Assembly (NCBI GenBank): GCA_021828195.1 | Contig: JAKASQ010000002.1 | Coordinates: 27,920-91,919, forward strand | Length of the DNA stretch: 64,000 bases | Direction of reading: 5' to 3' | DNA from: Thermoplasmata archaeon | GTDB lineage: Archaea > Thermoplasmatota > Thermoplasmata > Lutacidiplasmatales > UBA184 | Part shown: piece after piece, positions 1 to 9,446 of the stretch | Layout: each line of letters opens with the position of its first letter | Numbering within the stretch: the first letter of the stretch is position 1 | The notes under the pieces: generated by a model | What the model saw: only the letters and a program-made list of their open reading frames with translations | The model's database searches: none | Told to the model about the DNA's origin: nothing | Position numbers and translations under genes: made by a program

Positions 1-1
1 C

Positions 2-826
2 ACCGATGAGGCATTGGCGGCGCTACGGCTCGGAGAGCCCGGTGAGACGATGATCGTCGCGGGAGGCACCGATGTGCTCTTCGGCCTGGAGGGCCGGCGG
101 ATCCCTCTCAAGCGGGTCGTATCGCTCCGCCATCTCCCGTGGAAAACGCTCTCCTGGGCCGGCGAGTCGCTGCGGATCGGAAGCACGCTCCCCCTTCGAA
201 CATTGGAGAGGGACCCCGACCTGCGTCGCCGCATCCCCGGCCTGTGGCAGGCGGTGCGAGCGGTCGGCAGCGTCGCGCTGCGCCACCGGGCCACCCTCGG
301 CGGGAATCTCGTGCGTAGCTCACCCGCGTCGGACCTCATTCCGATCCTCCTCGCGCTCGATAGTGAGGTCGATATCATCGGGATGGAGGGCGAGCGATCC
401 CTTCCGGTCGACCAGTTCGTACGGGCCTCTCGCACGACCGCCCTCGGATCCGGCGAGCTGATCCGGTCGGTCGCGATCCCCGAGGCGCGCGCGTCGGCCT
501 TCCTGTGGCAACGGGTCCGGCCCGCGAACGACATCTCGCAGGTAGGCGTGGCGGTCGCGTATTCGCCATCCCGGAAGGGGTGGAGGATCGCGGTTGGCGG
601 TGTCGTCCCACGGCCCGTGCTCCTTCCCCAGGCCGAGCGCCTCCTCTCGGGGCCCTTCCCGGGAGCCGCGGAGCTTCGGGCGGCCGCTCAGGAGGCGTCG
701 ATGCGGGTGCCGTTCGCCACCGATCGGCGTGCGACCGAAGAGTACCGCCGTCAGCTCGTCGCGACCCTCCTCCAACGCGCCGTCCGCGCGGCGGGGTCTC
801 ACCCCTCCTCTCCGGGGGTTCCGTGA
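2..826 (+). CDS. Molybdenum hydroxylase FAD-binding (medium) subunit, 5'-truncated by window edge
   Basis: This is the FAD-binding subunit of a xanthine dehydrogenase/CO dehydrogenase-family molybdenum hydroxylase, which passes electrons from the Fe-S subunit to FAD. The FAD motif AGGTD appears early, followed by TLGGNLVRSSPASD, the usual second FAD-binding stretch. The reading frame is open to the left edge (TDEALAAL precedes the first possible internal TTG at 14), so roughly the first 25 residues are missing. The stop overlaps the GTG start of the 2Fe-2S subunit (GTGA), so the two are translationally coupled. The substrate cannot be read from this subunit. Confidence 0.9.
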   Translation, partial: TDEALAALRLGEPGETMIVAGGTDVLFGLEGRRIPLKRVVSLRHLPWKTLSWAGESLRIGSTLPLRTLERDPDLRRRIPGLWQAVRAVGSVALRHRATLGGNLVRSSPASDLIPILLALDSEVDIIGMEGERSLPVDQFVRASRTTALGSGELIRSVAIPEARASAFLWQRVRPANDISQVGVAVAYSPSRKGWRIAVGGVVPRPVLLPQAERLLSGPFPGAAELRAAAQEASMRVPFATDRRATEEYRRQLVATLLQRAVRAAGSHPSSPGVP

Positions 827-1299
827 CCGCCTCCCCCGCCCGCCTCACGGTCAACGCCGTCCCGGTCGATCTGACCCCGGTCCCGGTCGACGAGCGCCTG
901 CTCGACACCGTGCGTTGGCGCCTCGGACTCAAGGGAACGAAGGACGGATGCCGGACGGGGGATTGCGGCGCCTGCACCGTTCTCATCGATGGCCGAAGCG
1001 TCCTCTCGTGCCTCACCCTCACGCACGAATTCGCGGGGGCCTCGGTCACGACCGTGGAAGGGTTGGAGGGAGACCCCACGGCGGCCCGGGTGCGTGCGGC
1101 GTTCGAAATGGAGGGCGCGTTGCAATGCGGGTACTGCACCCCGGGCTTCGTGGTCGCCCTCACCTCCCTGCTCAAGGAGCTCGGAGCGGAAGCATCCGCC
1201 GAGGAACTCACCGAGGATCTGGGCGGGAATCTCTGTCGCTGTACCGGATACACCGCGATCGTGCGGGCCGTGCGCCGGGTTCACGAGGAGATGCCATGA
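823..1299 (+). CDS. Molybdenum hydroxylase 2Fe-2S (small) subunit
   Basis: This 158-aa protein carries the two [2Fe-2S] clusters of the hydroxylase. The plant-type ferredoxin cluster is GCRTGDCGACTVLIDG followed by a fourth Cys, and the C-terminal four-helix domain has CGYCTPG and CRCTGY. GTG at 823 is chosen because it overlaps the upstream TGA and gives the family's normal length. The stop overlaps the next ATG (ATGA), so FAD, Fe-S and Mo subunits form one coupled operon. Confidence 0.92.
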   Translation: MTASPARLTVNAVPVDLTPVPVDERLLDTVRWRLGLKGTKDGCRTGDCGACTVLIDGRSVLSCLTLTHEFAGASVTTVEGLEGDPTAARVRAAFEMEGALQCGYCTPGFVVALTSLLKELGAEASAEELTEDLGGNLCRCTGYTAIVRAVRRVHEEMP

Positions 1300-3494
1300 C
1301 GTTCACGGTCCGACCCGACGCCGACGCGAAGCTGCGGGGGCAGGTCGCATTCGCAACGGACCTGAGCGTCCCCGGAATGCTCTGGGGTGCCCTCGTGCCC
1401 GCGCCGGTGGCCCGCGGCCGGATCCGCTCGATCGACCTTGGACCGGCCCGGGCGATCGACGGAGCGGTCGCGATCGGCCCCGCGGACCTTGCACGATGGC
1501 TCCCGAGCGCGATCGGAGATGCCGAACGGCCGGTGTTTCCCACCGACCGGATCCAGTACCACAGCCAGCCCCTCGCCGCCGTTGCCGCGCCGACCCGGGA
1601 ACTCGCCCGGCGGGCGGCTCGGGCCGTTCGCGTGGATGTGGAACCCCTTCCTCCCATCGAGGAGATCGAGGGCTTCGATCCCGCCCATCCAGGCCCGGAC
1701 CACCCGGAGGTCATCGCCCATGTGCTCGCGCGACACGGAGACCTAGACGCGGCGTTCGGTTCCGCGGACTTCGTTCTCTCGGAAACGTACCGCACCGCGG
1801 GCGTCTGCCAAGTGGCCCTCGAACCGCACGCGTGCATCGCGGAGATCCGGGGGGAGGTCTGGCATGTCACCACCTCCACCCAGACCCCGTTCGGGACCCG
1901 AGAGGACCTCGCCTCGATGCTCGGTCTGCCCGAGGAGCGCATCGTGGTAGAAGGGACCTGGGTCGGAGGGGGCTTTGGAGGCAAGGGAGCCCCGCTCGTC
2001 GAGCCGTACGCGCTCTTGCTGGCGCGGGCGAGCGACCGGCCCGTCTGCCTCGCGCTGAGCTACCGCGAGGAGTTCCAACTGGGTCGGACGTCCCTCCCTT
2101 CGATCGTGCGGATCGAGAGCGCGGTGAAGGGAGGTCGGATCACCGGCCGGAGGGCCCACTGGCGGCTCGACGCGGGCGCGTCCCTCCCGGGGAGGGACTT
2201 CACGACCGGGTACGCGATCGGGTTCATCCTGGGCCCGTACCGGATCCCGGCGATCGAGATGGAGGGGTACGCCTTCCGGACGAACAAACCCCCGCTCGGA
2301 CCGCATCGAGCCCCCATGGCCCCCCAGTGCGTCTTTGCGGAGGAGTCGCACATGGATCATCTCGCGGCTCGCTTGGGCGTGGATCCCGTAGCCTTCCGAC
2401 GGAGCCACGTTTGGAAGGAAGGCGACCGTACGCATCTCGGCCAGAAGGTGGGACCGTTCGGCCTCGACCGATGCCTCGAACGAGCCGGGGCGCTCGCGGC
2501 CACGTGGAGGAAGGACGCCGCTCCCAACACGGGAGTGGCCATGGGCGTCGGTTTCTGGTCGACGGTGACGGGCGCTGGAGGCGAGGCCCGGCTCGTCCTA
2601 TCGCCCACGGAACTGAAGATCATCGAAGGAGAGCGGGAGATCGGAAGCGGCAGCGTGATCCGGGGGATCGTGGCCGTAGCCGAAACGGTCCTGGGGATCT
2701 CGCGCGACCGCGTGCGGGTCGACTACCACGACACGCGCTCCGCCCCGTTCGATTCGGGGGTCTTTGGGAGCCGGACGCTCGCCGCGCTCGGCCAGGCCGT
2801 GCAGAAGGCGGCCCTCGTCCTTCGGGACGAGCTCGGGAAGCGACTCTCGGTCCCCGCCGACTCCGTGCGGCTCACCGAAGAGAACGGCGAGCTCGTGGCG
2901 GTGTCCGGTCGGCACCGAGCGCTCATCCGCTCGCTCCTGACCGAGACGGAGCTCGCCGCCGGAGGGCTCACCAGCGAGGGCCGGCATTACGGAACGTCGG
3001 GGGAGATCGATACCGCTCGGATCGTGGAAGGAACGTTCTACCCGTACACCGACTTCACGGGGGCGGCGCACGTGGCGATGGTCAAGGTCGATCCCGAGAC
3101 CGGAGCGGTCCGGGTCATGCGGTACGCCGCGTTCCAGGACGCGGGCAAGATCGTCGATCTCCCGACCGCACAGGGCTCGATCGAGGGCGGGGTCGCGATG
3201 GGCCTCGGCACGGCCCTGACGGAGGAGACGACGTGGGCCGAGGACGGGCACCTTTCGAACGCCGGGCTGCTCGACTACCGCATCCCTACCCTCGGCGAGA
3301 TCCCACCGATCGAGGTCCACTTCGAGGAAGGGTTCTCCGGCGCGGGTCCGTACGGGGCGAAGGGGCTCGGCGAGCCCCCCATCATCCCGGTGCCGGCGAC
3401 CGTGGGCAACGCGATCTTCGCCGCCTCGGGCGCGGCGATGACGGAGATCCCCATGACCCCGGAGCGCGTCGCGCGCGCCCTTAAGCTTCTGTAG
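1296..3494 (+). CDS. Molybdenum hydroxylase large subunit (molybdopterin-binding)
   Basis: This 732-aa catalytic subunit binds the molybdopterin cofactor. Visible motifs are GGGFGGKG (cofactor binding), GPHRAPMAPQ where related enzymes have the GAYRG/GAFRG active loop, GVFGSRT, and GAKGLGEPP containing the conserved catalytic Glu. The CO-dehydrogenase form I signature (AYxCSFR) is absent, so this is better called a xanthine dehydrogenase-family enzyme of unknown substrate than CoxL. The N-terminus is a little short, starting close to the PGMLWGA segment. The ATG overlaps the small-subunit stop. No maturation gene (xdhC or coxF type) follows; purP comes next. Confidence 0.9.
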   Translation: MTFTVRPDADAKLRGQVAFATDLSVPGMLWGALVPAPVARGRIRSIDLGPARAIDGAVAIGPADLARWLPSAIGDAERPVFPTDRIQYHSQPLAAVAAPTRELARRAARAVRVDVEPLPPIEEIEGFDPAHPGPDHPEVIAHVLARHGDLDAAFGSADFVLSETYRTAGVCQVALEPHACIAEIRGEVWHVTTSTQTPFGTREDLASMLGLPEERIVVEGTWVGGGFGGKGAPLVEPYALLLARASDRPVCLALSYREEFQLGRTSLPSIVRIESAVKGGRITGRRAHWRLDAGASLPGRDFTTGYAIGFILGPYRIPAIEMEGYAFRTNKPPLGPHRAPMAPQCVFAEESHMDHLAARLGVDPVAFRRSHVWKEGDRTHLGQKVGPFGLDRCLERAGALAATWRKDAAPNTGVAMGVGFWSTVTGAGGEARLVLSPTELKIIEGEREIGSGSVIRGIVAVAETVLGISRDRVRVDYHDTRSAPFDSGVFGSRTLAALGQAVQKAALVLRDELGKRLSVPADSVRLTEENGELVAVSGRHRALIRSLLTETELAAGGLTSEGRHYGTSGEIDTARIVEGTFYPYTDFTGAAHVAMVKVDPETGAVRVMRYAAFQDAGKIVDLPTAQGSIEGGVAMGLGTALTEETTWAEDGHLSNAGLLDYRIPTLGEIPPIEVHFEEGFSGAGPYGAKGLGEPPIIPVPATVGNAIFAASGAAMTEIPMTPERVARALKLL

Positions 3495-3507
3495 GAGTGC
3501 CGGAGCG

Positions 3508-4665
3508 ATGGTCCTCCCTCGCAGCGAGATCGTCGAGATCGCGAAGAAGTATCCCCCGCGCCCTTGGATCGGCGCCGTCGGGTCGCATTCCGCGATCGAC
3601 ATCGCGGACGGCGCTGTGACGGAAGGATTCTCCTCCCTCTTGTTCTGCGAGAGCGGCCGCGACGCCACCTACGCCCAGTACTTCCGCACTCTGCGAGATC
3701 CGGACGGCACCCCTCGCCGGGGGTGCGTCGACGAGGTCTGGACGTACGCCCACTTCCGGGACATCGCGCATGCGACCGAGCAGGCCAAGATGCGCGAACG
3801 CGGGGTCCTGTTCGTTCCGAACCGTGCCTTCTCCTCCTACCTTCCCATCGACACCATCGAGGAGGAGTTTCGGGTCCCGATCGTCGGCTCGCGCGCGATG
3901 CTGCGCATCGAGGAGCGCACCGAGCGAGAGAACTATTACACGCTGCTCGAGGGAGCCGGAGTGCCGATCCCTCGGGCGATCCCCTCGCCCGACCGGATCG
4001 ACCGACTCTCGATCGTGAAACTGCCGCACGCCACGCGCCGGCTCGAACGTGGGTTCTTCACCGCGGCGAGTGCCGAGGAGTACCGGAGCAAATCCGCCTC
4101 GCTGGTGGCACGGGGTACGATCATGCCGGCCGACCTCCTGACCGCGCGGATCGAGGAATACGTGCTCGGCCCCGTGTTCAACTTCAACTTCTTCTTCTCC
4201 CCCCTCGCCCCCCGCGAAGAGGCGCTCGAACTGCTCGGCGTCGACGAGCGACGAGAGAGCACGCTCGACGGCCTCGTACGCCTGCCCGCCGCGCAGCAGC
4301 TCGAGCTGCACGAATCCGCACGGATACCCGACTTCACCGTGGTCGGTCACGGAACCCTGACGGTGCGCGAGTCGATCCTCGAGGAGATCTTCCGGATGGG
4401 CGAGAAGTTCGTGGACGCGGCACGGATCCGCTACCCTCCCGGCATCATCGGACCGTTCTGCTTGCAGACGTGCATCGACCGCGAAGCGCACCCGATCGTG
4501 TTCGACGTCGCGGCCCGGATTGGCGGTGGGACGAACGTGCACCTCGCTCTCGGACACCCGTATGGCAACGCGTTGTACCGGGGTCCGATGAGTTCCGGTC
4601 GCCGGATCGCCCTCGAGATCCGCCGCGCCCTCGAGGCCGAGCGATTGACGGAGATCGTCACATGA
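3508..4665 (+). CDS. purP: Formate-dependent FAICAR synthetase (AICAR formyltransferase of archaea)
   Basis: PurP ligates formate to AICAR with ATP to make FAICAR, the penultimate purine step in many archaea, replacing the folate-dependent PurH domain. The 385-aa protein shows the family start (GSHSALDI-like GSHSAIDIADGA), LLFCESGR, the PNRAFSSYLP segment and the ATP-grasp core ending RIGGGTNVHLALGHPY. Length matches the family. It lies 13 nt after the hydroxylase operon and its stop overlaps the gcvT start, so purP and gcvT are coupled. Confidence 0.93.
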   Translation: MVLPRSEIVEIAKKYPPRPWIGAVGSHSAIDIADGAVTEGFSSLLFCESGRDATYAQYFRTLRDPDGTPRRGCVDEVWTYAHFRDIAHATEQAKMRERGVLFVPNRAFSSYLPIDTIEEEFRVPIVGSRAMLRIEERTERENYYTLLEGAGVPIPRAIPSPDRIDRLSIVKLPHATRRLERGFFTAASAEEYRSKSASLVARGTIMPADLLTARIEEYVLGPVFNFNFFFSPLAPREEALELLGVDERRESTLDGLVRLPAAQQLELHESARIPDFTVVGHGTLTVRESILEEIFRMGEKFVDAARIRYPPGIIGPFCLQTCIDREAHPIVFDVAARIGGGTNVHLALGHPYGNALYRGPMSSGRRIALEIRRALEAERLTEIVT

Positions 4666-5852
4666 CGGAGATCGCCGGTCCCGCACCCGCGGGGAAGCTG
4701 TTGCAGACGCCGCTCATCGAGTTCCACCGCGCGCACGGGGGTCATCTCGTCCCGTTCGCGGGCTGGGAGATGCCGTTGTACTACTCGGGCATCATCGCGG
4801 AGCACACGGCGGTGCGATCCGGAGCGGGCCTGTTCGACGTCGGTCACATGGGGATCCTGACCGTCACCGGCGGAACCGCGGGGGCCTTGCTCTCCCGCCG
4901 AACGACCATCAACGTCGAGAAGATCGCCCCGGGGCAGGTGAAGTACGGATTCTTCCTCCAGATGGGCGGGGGCATCGTCGACGATCTCCTGGTCACGCGT
5001 CTGGACGCCGGCACCGGACCGACCCCATCGTACCTGGTGGTCCCCAACGCTGGCCGCGCGTTCGAGATCCAGCTCATCCTCCAACAGCATCGCCACCCCG
5101 ACGCTACGGTCGAGCGGTGGAACGGTCGCGTGACCATCCTCGCGGTCCAGGGTCCGAAGTCGCGGACGTTGCTCGAGAAGGAGTTCGGCTGGTCGCTCGC
5201 AGGTCTCGGCTTCTACCGAAGCCGGTTCTTCCCCGCGGAGCGGGGTGGTCCGGGAGCCAACGACGGAACGATCGGTGGGGCGATCCCGGGCGATCTTGAC
5301 CGCCGGATCCTCGTCAGCCGCACCGGATATACGGGGGAACTAGGCTACGAGCTGTTCCTACGGGGAGATCGCGCGCGGGCGGCCGCCGATCGCCTCGTCC
5401 AGGGCGGGGCGCTTCCCTGCGGGCTCGGGGCGCGCGACACGCTGCGCCTGGAGAAGGGCTACCTGCTCTCGGGCCAGGAGTTCCTGCGGAACCGCTCGCC
5501 AATTCAGGCCGGCCAGGATCGGTTCGTGGAGTTCGATCATCCCTTCGTGGGCCGAGAGACCCTGGAGGTCGAGCAGAAGGAGGGGCCGGCCGAGCGCCTC
5601 GTGGGCCTGCGCGTCAACTCCGAGGGAGCGGTCCCCCGCCACGGGACCCCCGTCCGTCGAGCCGGGCAGCCGATCGGGACCGTGACGAGCGGCGGAATGT
5701 CTCCCAACCTGCACGTCGGCATCGCGCTCGCGTACCTCCCGAAGGAGTATACGCAGCCGGGCACACAGGTCGAACTAGAACTGCGAGGACGCGAGGTACC
5801 CGCCGAGGTCGTTCCCCTTCCGTTCCTCCCGGCGACGAAGGCACCAGCGTAA
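4662..5852 (+). CDS. gcvT: Glycine cleavage T-protein (aminomethyltransferase)
   Basis: This 396-aa GcvT-fold protein transfers the aminomethyl carbon from lipoyl-GcvH to tetrahydrofolate, giving methylene-THF. The N-terminus has FHRAHGGHLVPFAGWEMPLYY and SGAGLFDVGHMG, followed by SRTGYTGELGYELF and GLGARDTLRLEKGYLL, all typical of GcvT. The ATG overlaps the purP stop (ATGA). No gcvH or gcvP is in the window, so a folate-dependent paralogue function cannot be excluded, but the length and motifs are those of the true T-protein. Confidence 0.9.
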   Translation: MTEIAGPAPAGKLLQTPLIEFHRAHGGHLVPFAGWEMPLYYSGIIAEHTAVRSGAGLFDVGHMGILTVTGGTAGALLSRRTTINVEKIAPGQVKYGFFLQMGGGIVDDLLVTRLDAGTGPTPSYLVVPNAGRAFEIQLILQQHRHPDATVERWNGRVTILAVQGPKSRTLLEKEFGWSLAGLGFYRSRFFPAERGGPGANDGTIGGAIPGDLDRRILVSRTGYTGELGYELFLRGDRARAAADRLVQGGALPCGLGARDTLRLEKGYLLSGQEFLRNRSPIQAGQDRFVEFDHPFVGRETLEVEQKEGPAERLVGLRVNSEGAVPRHGTPVRRAGQPIGTVTSGGMSPNLHVGIALAYLPKEYTQPGTQVELELRGREVPAEVVPLPFLPATKAPA

Positions 5853-5877
5853 TCATCGCGCATCCGCTCCCCGAACG

Positions 5878-6762
5878 ATGGCACCGCGGCACCGCCGGGT
5901 GGGGTCGAAGAGTCGGTCGGTCGCTCGAGCCGCACGGGCGGCACTCGAGGAAGACCGATTTCGCTCCGACCGGACGACCTCGCTCGTTCTGCTCGGCCCC
6001 GCACCCGCCGAGGCACGGGTGATCGCCCAGGCCTCGGGCCGCCTCTCCGGGATGGCGCCCGCCCTCGCATGCGCTCGGATCGGGCGCCTGCGGATCGTTC
6101 GGGCGCTTCGGGACGGAAGCCGGCTTCGCCGCGGGAGCGTGGCCCTCGTCCTACGAGGGGACGCCCGTCGCATGCTGGGGGTGGAGCGGACGCTCCTGAA
6201 CTATCTGATGCACCTGTCGGGGATCGCGACCGCGACGACGAGGGCGGTCGAGCGTGTACGCTCCGCACCCCATCCCCCTCAGATCTGGGCGACGCGCAAG
6301 ACCACGCCCGGGATGCGGGATCTCGAGAAGGAGGCGGTCGTTCATGGCGGGGGCCACCCTCACCGGCGGGATCTCTCCGACGCGGTGCTCGTGAAGAGCA
6401 ACCACCTCGCCCTCGTCCCGCTCCGTCCGACCCTCGCCGGGGTTCGATCCCCTCGCGGCCGAACCCTGAGGATCGAGGTCGAGGTGCGAAACGTTCGAGA
6501 AGCGATCGCCGTTGCCCGGGCCGGCGTCTCCCGCATGCTGATCGACAACGCGACCCCCGCCCGCGCGCGAGCGATCGTGGGCGCCCTCCAACGTGCCGGT
6601 CTTCGTTCCGGCCGCTGGATCGAGCTCTCCGGCGGTCTCACACCTCAGAACGTGAGAGCGTACGCCGGGGTGGGCGCCGATGCGCTGAGCCTCGGGGCCC
6701 TCACCCATTCGGCTCCCGCGCTACCGTTCCGCATGCAGGTTCGCCCGACGCAGCGGGCTTAA
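5878..6762 (+). CDS. nadC: Nicotinate-nucleotide pyrophosphorylase (quinolinate phosphoribosyltransferase)
   Basis: NadC converts quinolinate and PRPP to nicotinate mononucleotide in de novo NAD synthesis. The 294-aa protein has ERTLLNYLMHLSGIAT, TRKTTPGMR, the His-rich VVHGGGHPHRRDLSDAVLVKSNH and ELSGGL followed by SLGALTHS near the C-terminus, all family landmarks. It is followed after 32 nt by nadA. The third enzyme, aspartate oxidase or dehydrogenase, is not in this window. Confidence 0.93.
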   Translation: MAPRHRRVGSKSRSVARAARAALEEDRFRSDRTTSLVLLGPAPAEARVIAQASGRLSGMAPALACARIGRLRIVRALRDGSRLRRGSVALVLRGDARRMLGVERTLLNYLMHLSGIATATTRAVERVRSAPHPPQIWATRKTTPGMRDLEKEAVVHGGGHPHRRDLSDAVLVKSNHLALVPLRPTLAGVRSPRGRTLRIEVEVRNVREAIAVARAGVSRMLIDNATPARARAIVGALQRAGLRSGRWIELSGGLTPQNVRAYAGVGADALSLGALTHSAPALPFRMQVRPTQRA

Positions 6763-6794
6763 GACACGACGCGAACTAGAACGTCGAGGAAGCC

Positions 6795-7700
6795 ATGTCG
6801 CTCGAGGCCGAGGTGCGTCGGCTCAAGGAGGATCGCAACGCCGTCCTCCTCGCGCACAACTACCAGCGCCCCGAGGTGCAGGATATCGCCGACTACGTCG
6901 GGGACTCCTTGTACCTGTCGCGCACCGCGATGGAAGCGGACCGCCCCGTAATCCTCTTCGCGGGCGTCCGCTTCATGGCCGAGACGGCCAAGATCCTCAA
7001 TCCCACCAAGACCGTCCTCCTGCCCGACCTGAAAGCAGGATGCGCGCTCTCCGACTCGATCACGGTCAAGCAGCTGCAGAGCTGGAAGTCCGCCCATCCC
7101 GGGGCGGCGGTCGTGGCGTATGTCAACACCTCGGCCGAAGTCAAGGCCGAGTCCGATTACTGCTGCACGAGCTCCAACGCGATCCGCGTCGTGAACTCAA
7201 TCCCGGCCGACCGGGAGATCCTCTTCCTCCCTGACATGTTCCTGGGGGACTACGTCCGCCACCAGACCGGCCGCAAGATGCACCTGTGGGTCGGGGACTG
7301 CCCGGTCCACGCGAAGATGCGCCCGGAGGACCTCGTGCGGGCCCGTTCCGAGCATCCCCGCGCGATCGTCCTCGCGCATCCGGAGTGCGGGTGCTCCACG
7401 CAGGCGCTTCCGCACGTCGACCGGGTGCTCTCGACGGACGGGATGGTCCGGTTCGCGAAAGAGACCCACGACCCGGAGGTCCTGGTGGCGACCGAAGTGG
7501 GGATCCTCCATCGGATGCGTCAGATCAACCCGACGACCCGGTTCTTGCCGATTGATGCCGGGACGATCTGTCCGTACATGAAGGAGATCGATCTCCTCGA
7601 CATCCGAGATTCTCTGCGTGACATGCGCCACGTCATCGACGTGCCGCCGGACGTGGCCGCACGCGCCCGCCGCGCGCTCGAGCGCATGGTCGCCTCCTAG
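6795..7700 (+). CDS. nadA: Quinolinate synthase A
   Basis: NadA condenses iminoaspartate with dihydroxyacetone phosphate to quinolinate using a [4Fe-4S] cluster. The 301-aa protein starts with the typical LLAHNYQRPEVQDIADYVGDS. The three cluster Cys lie in LKAGCALSD, HPECGCS and GTICPYMK. YVNTSAEVKAESDYCCTSSNA is the substrate-binding stretch. It follows nadC on the same strand and probably shares its transcript. Confidence 0.95.
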   Translation: MSLEAEVRRLKEDRNAVLLAHNYQRPEVQDIADYVGDSLYLSRTAMEADRPVILFAGVRFMAETAKILNPTKTVLLPDLKAGCALSDSITVKQLQSWKSAHPGAAVVAYVNTSAEVKAESDYCCTSSNAIRVVNSIPADREILFLPDMFLGDYVRHQTGRKMHLWVGDCPVHAKMRPEDLVRARSEHPRAIVLAHPECGCSTQALPHVDRVLSTDGMVRFAKETHDPEVLVATEVGILHRMRQINPTTRFLPIDAGTICPYMKEIDLLDIRDSLRDMRHVIDVPPDVAARARRALERMVAS

Positions 7701-7709
7701 GCCCCGAGC

Positions 7710-9386
7710 TCATCCGCGTCTCTCCTGCGTCGCTCGTGGCGCGAGGAGCTGCTCGATCTCCGCTCGGCTCCGCGCATTGAGAATCTGGGCGGCGTTCGCC
7801 TGTGCACGGCGGGCCAATCCCAGGGCCACCGGGAACGTGGGATCGTCGGGCGAGCTCCCGAGCCCAGTGGGGATCGCGAGGGTCCCGTTGCGCGCGCGAA
7901 CTTCACCGCCCCCGATCGAGTCCAGGCGACTCGGACCGGGGCCCATCTCGAGCGCTGCGTCGTGGGATGCCGCCCAGTCGATCCAGGCCCGCCGCTCTTT
8001 GTCGGTGCCCGCGGGCGGCGCGGTCGGATCGAGGTGGGCGATGACTAGGGTAGGTAAGAACGCCTTGCGAGAAGCGGGCGCGGGGCCTTTCGTGGGTCGC
8101 CGAACGAGATAGTCGAGCTCCATCCCTTCGGGTCCGGTCCCCGTTCCAGCCACCTCCCCGACTAGCCAGACGATCGGCATCCCCGAGGGTCGTTTTCCGT
8201 GGAGCTCCCCGAGCCGCTCCAGGGCCCCCCGTTCGATCTTCACCGATCCCCCCTCGACCGAGGTGCCAGCGACGACCGCGCCCACGTACTCCATCCGTCG
8301 CCGTCGGGCCTCGGCGAGCGTCGCCTCGATGTCCTCTCTTGTCGCGTTCGGAGGAACGTGCCAATGGAGTTCGCCACGCACATCCCGCTCCGTGACCAGC
8401 TCCGGAAGGGTTCCGGCCGCGGCGGCCTCGATCTCACCACGGTTCTCGCGCAACTCCGGCGGGATCCATGCGAGCTTCAAAGCCGCATAGACCTCGTCCT
8501 CGGTCGCGCCCCCGACGCGCTCTTCTCCCTGAAAGATCCCGTACTCGTTGATCTTCAGTCCTCGATCGCGAGCGATCGTGCGCAGGTGCACGTTGTGGTC
8601 CTTGGATCCTGTGAAGTACACGAACGCTGCGCCGAACTCGTTGGACGCGACCACACGAACGTCGACCTGGAGTCCGCTGTCCAGGCGAACGGTCTCCTTC
8701 GTTTCTCCCCGGAGCAGCACCTCATGGACCCCGGGAAGCCCCGACACGACGTCGAAGACTCCCTTCGCATCCGGGCTGGAGGCGAGCAGATCCAGGTCCC
8801 CGACGGTCTCGCGACGGCGACGCAAGCTTCCGGCGGCCTCGATCCGTTCGACCCGCCCCGTCGCGCGGATCGCGGCCAGGAGCCGTTGCGCCACGGCATA
8901 GGCCTCGGTCAGAGGAATGCGCGTGCCCACGCGCGCGGCGGTCGGACCCAGAGCGGACCGCAGGAGCTCGATCTTCCGCGGACCGATGCCCGAGACCCCT
9001 TCCAGACGGTGGGCGTCGATCGCCTCCCGCAGCTCCTTCGGGCTCGTGATGTGCAGCTCGACCCAAAACCGACGAGCCGTCTTCGGCCCCACCCCCGCTA
9101 GGCGCATCAGCTCGAGAACTCCCGGCGGGACCTCGGATCGGATGCGATCATAGTAGGCGATCCGGCCCGTCTTCAGGTACTCCTGGATCTTCTCCGCGAT
9201 CGCGTCCCCGATGCCGGGGATAGTATCGAGCTCCTTGCGCTCCGCGACCGCCTTCAGGTCCTCCGTCAAGGTCTCGATCGAACGGGCGGCCCGACGGTAG
9301 GCTTCCGGTTTGAATCGCTCTCCCTCGAGATCGAGGAGGTCGGCGATGGCGCGAAGGATCTCCGCGGCCTCGGCGTTGGTCGGCAT
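7710..9386 (-). CDS. polX: Family X DNA polymerase with eroded PHP domain
   Basis: A 558-aa PolX-type repair polymerase. The N-terminal 8-kDa and fingers region has three helix-hairpin-helix motifs (IPGIGDAIAEKI, LAGVGPKTARRF, VSGIGPRKIELL). The palm has AGSLRRRRETVGDLDLL (the DxD pair) and VDVRVV (third Asp), so the polymerase looks intact. The C-terminal PHP domain normally gives 3'-5' exonuclease, but here only GELHWH survives of the GDLHxHT motif and the TDH and later His/Asp motifs are not recognisable. ATG at 9386 is preferred over a TTG ten codons upstream. Convergent with nadA, 9 nt apart. Confidence 0.88.
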   Translation of the reverse strand: MPTNAEAAEILRAIADLLDLEGERFKPEAYRRAARSIETLTEDLKAVAERKELDTIPGIGDAIAEKIQEYLKTGRIAYYDRIRSEVPPGVLELMRLAGVGPKTARRFWVELHITSPKELREAIDAHRLEGVSGIGPRKIELLRSALGPTAARVGTRIPLTEAYAVAQRLLAAIRATGRVERIEAAGSLRRRRETVGDLDLLASSPDAKGVFDVVSGLPGVHEVLLRGETKETVRLDSGLQVDVRVVASNEFGAAFVYFTGSKDHNVHLRTIARDRGLKINEYGIFQGEERVGGATEDEVYAALKLAWIPPELRENRGEIEAAAAGTLPELVTERDVRGELHWHVPPNATREDIEATLAEARRRRMEYVGAVVAGTSVEGGSVKIERGALERLGELHGKRPSGMPIVWLVGEVAGTGTGPEGMELDYLVRRPTKGPAPASRKAFLPTLVIAHLDPTAPPAGTDKERRAWIDWAASHDAALEMGPGPSRLDSIGGGEVRARNGTLAIPTGLGSSPDDPTFPVALGLARRAQANAAQILNARSRAEIEQLLAPRATQERRG

Positions 9387-9446
9387 TCGGATCCCCCCGT
9401 CGGTACGCCCCCTCAAGGCATAGGCGTTGGGGAATCGCCGCAGACC

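Noticed and set aside
1296..3494. CO dehydrogenase large subunit (CoxL form I)
   Set aside because: The AYxCSFR active-site signature is missing; GPHRAPMAPQ stands at that place, so only the wider hydroxylase family is assigned.
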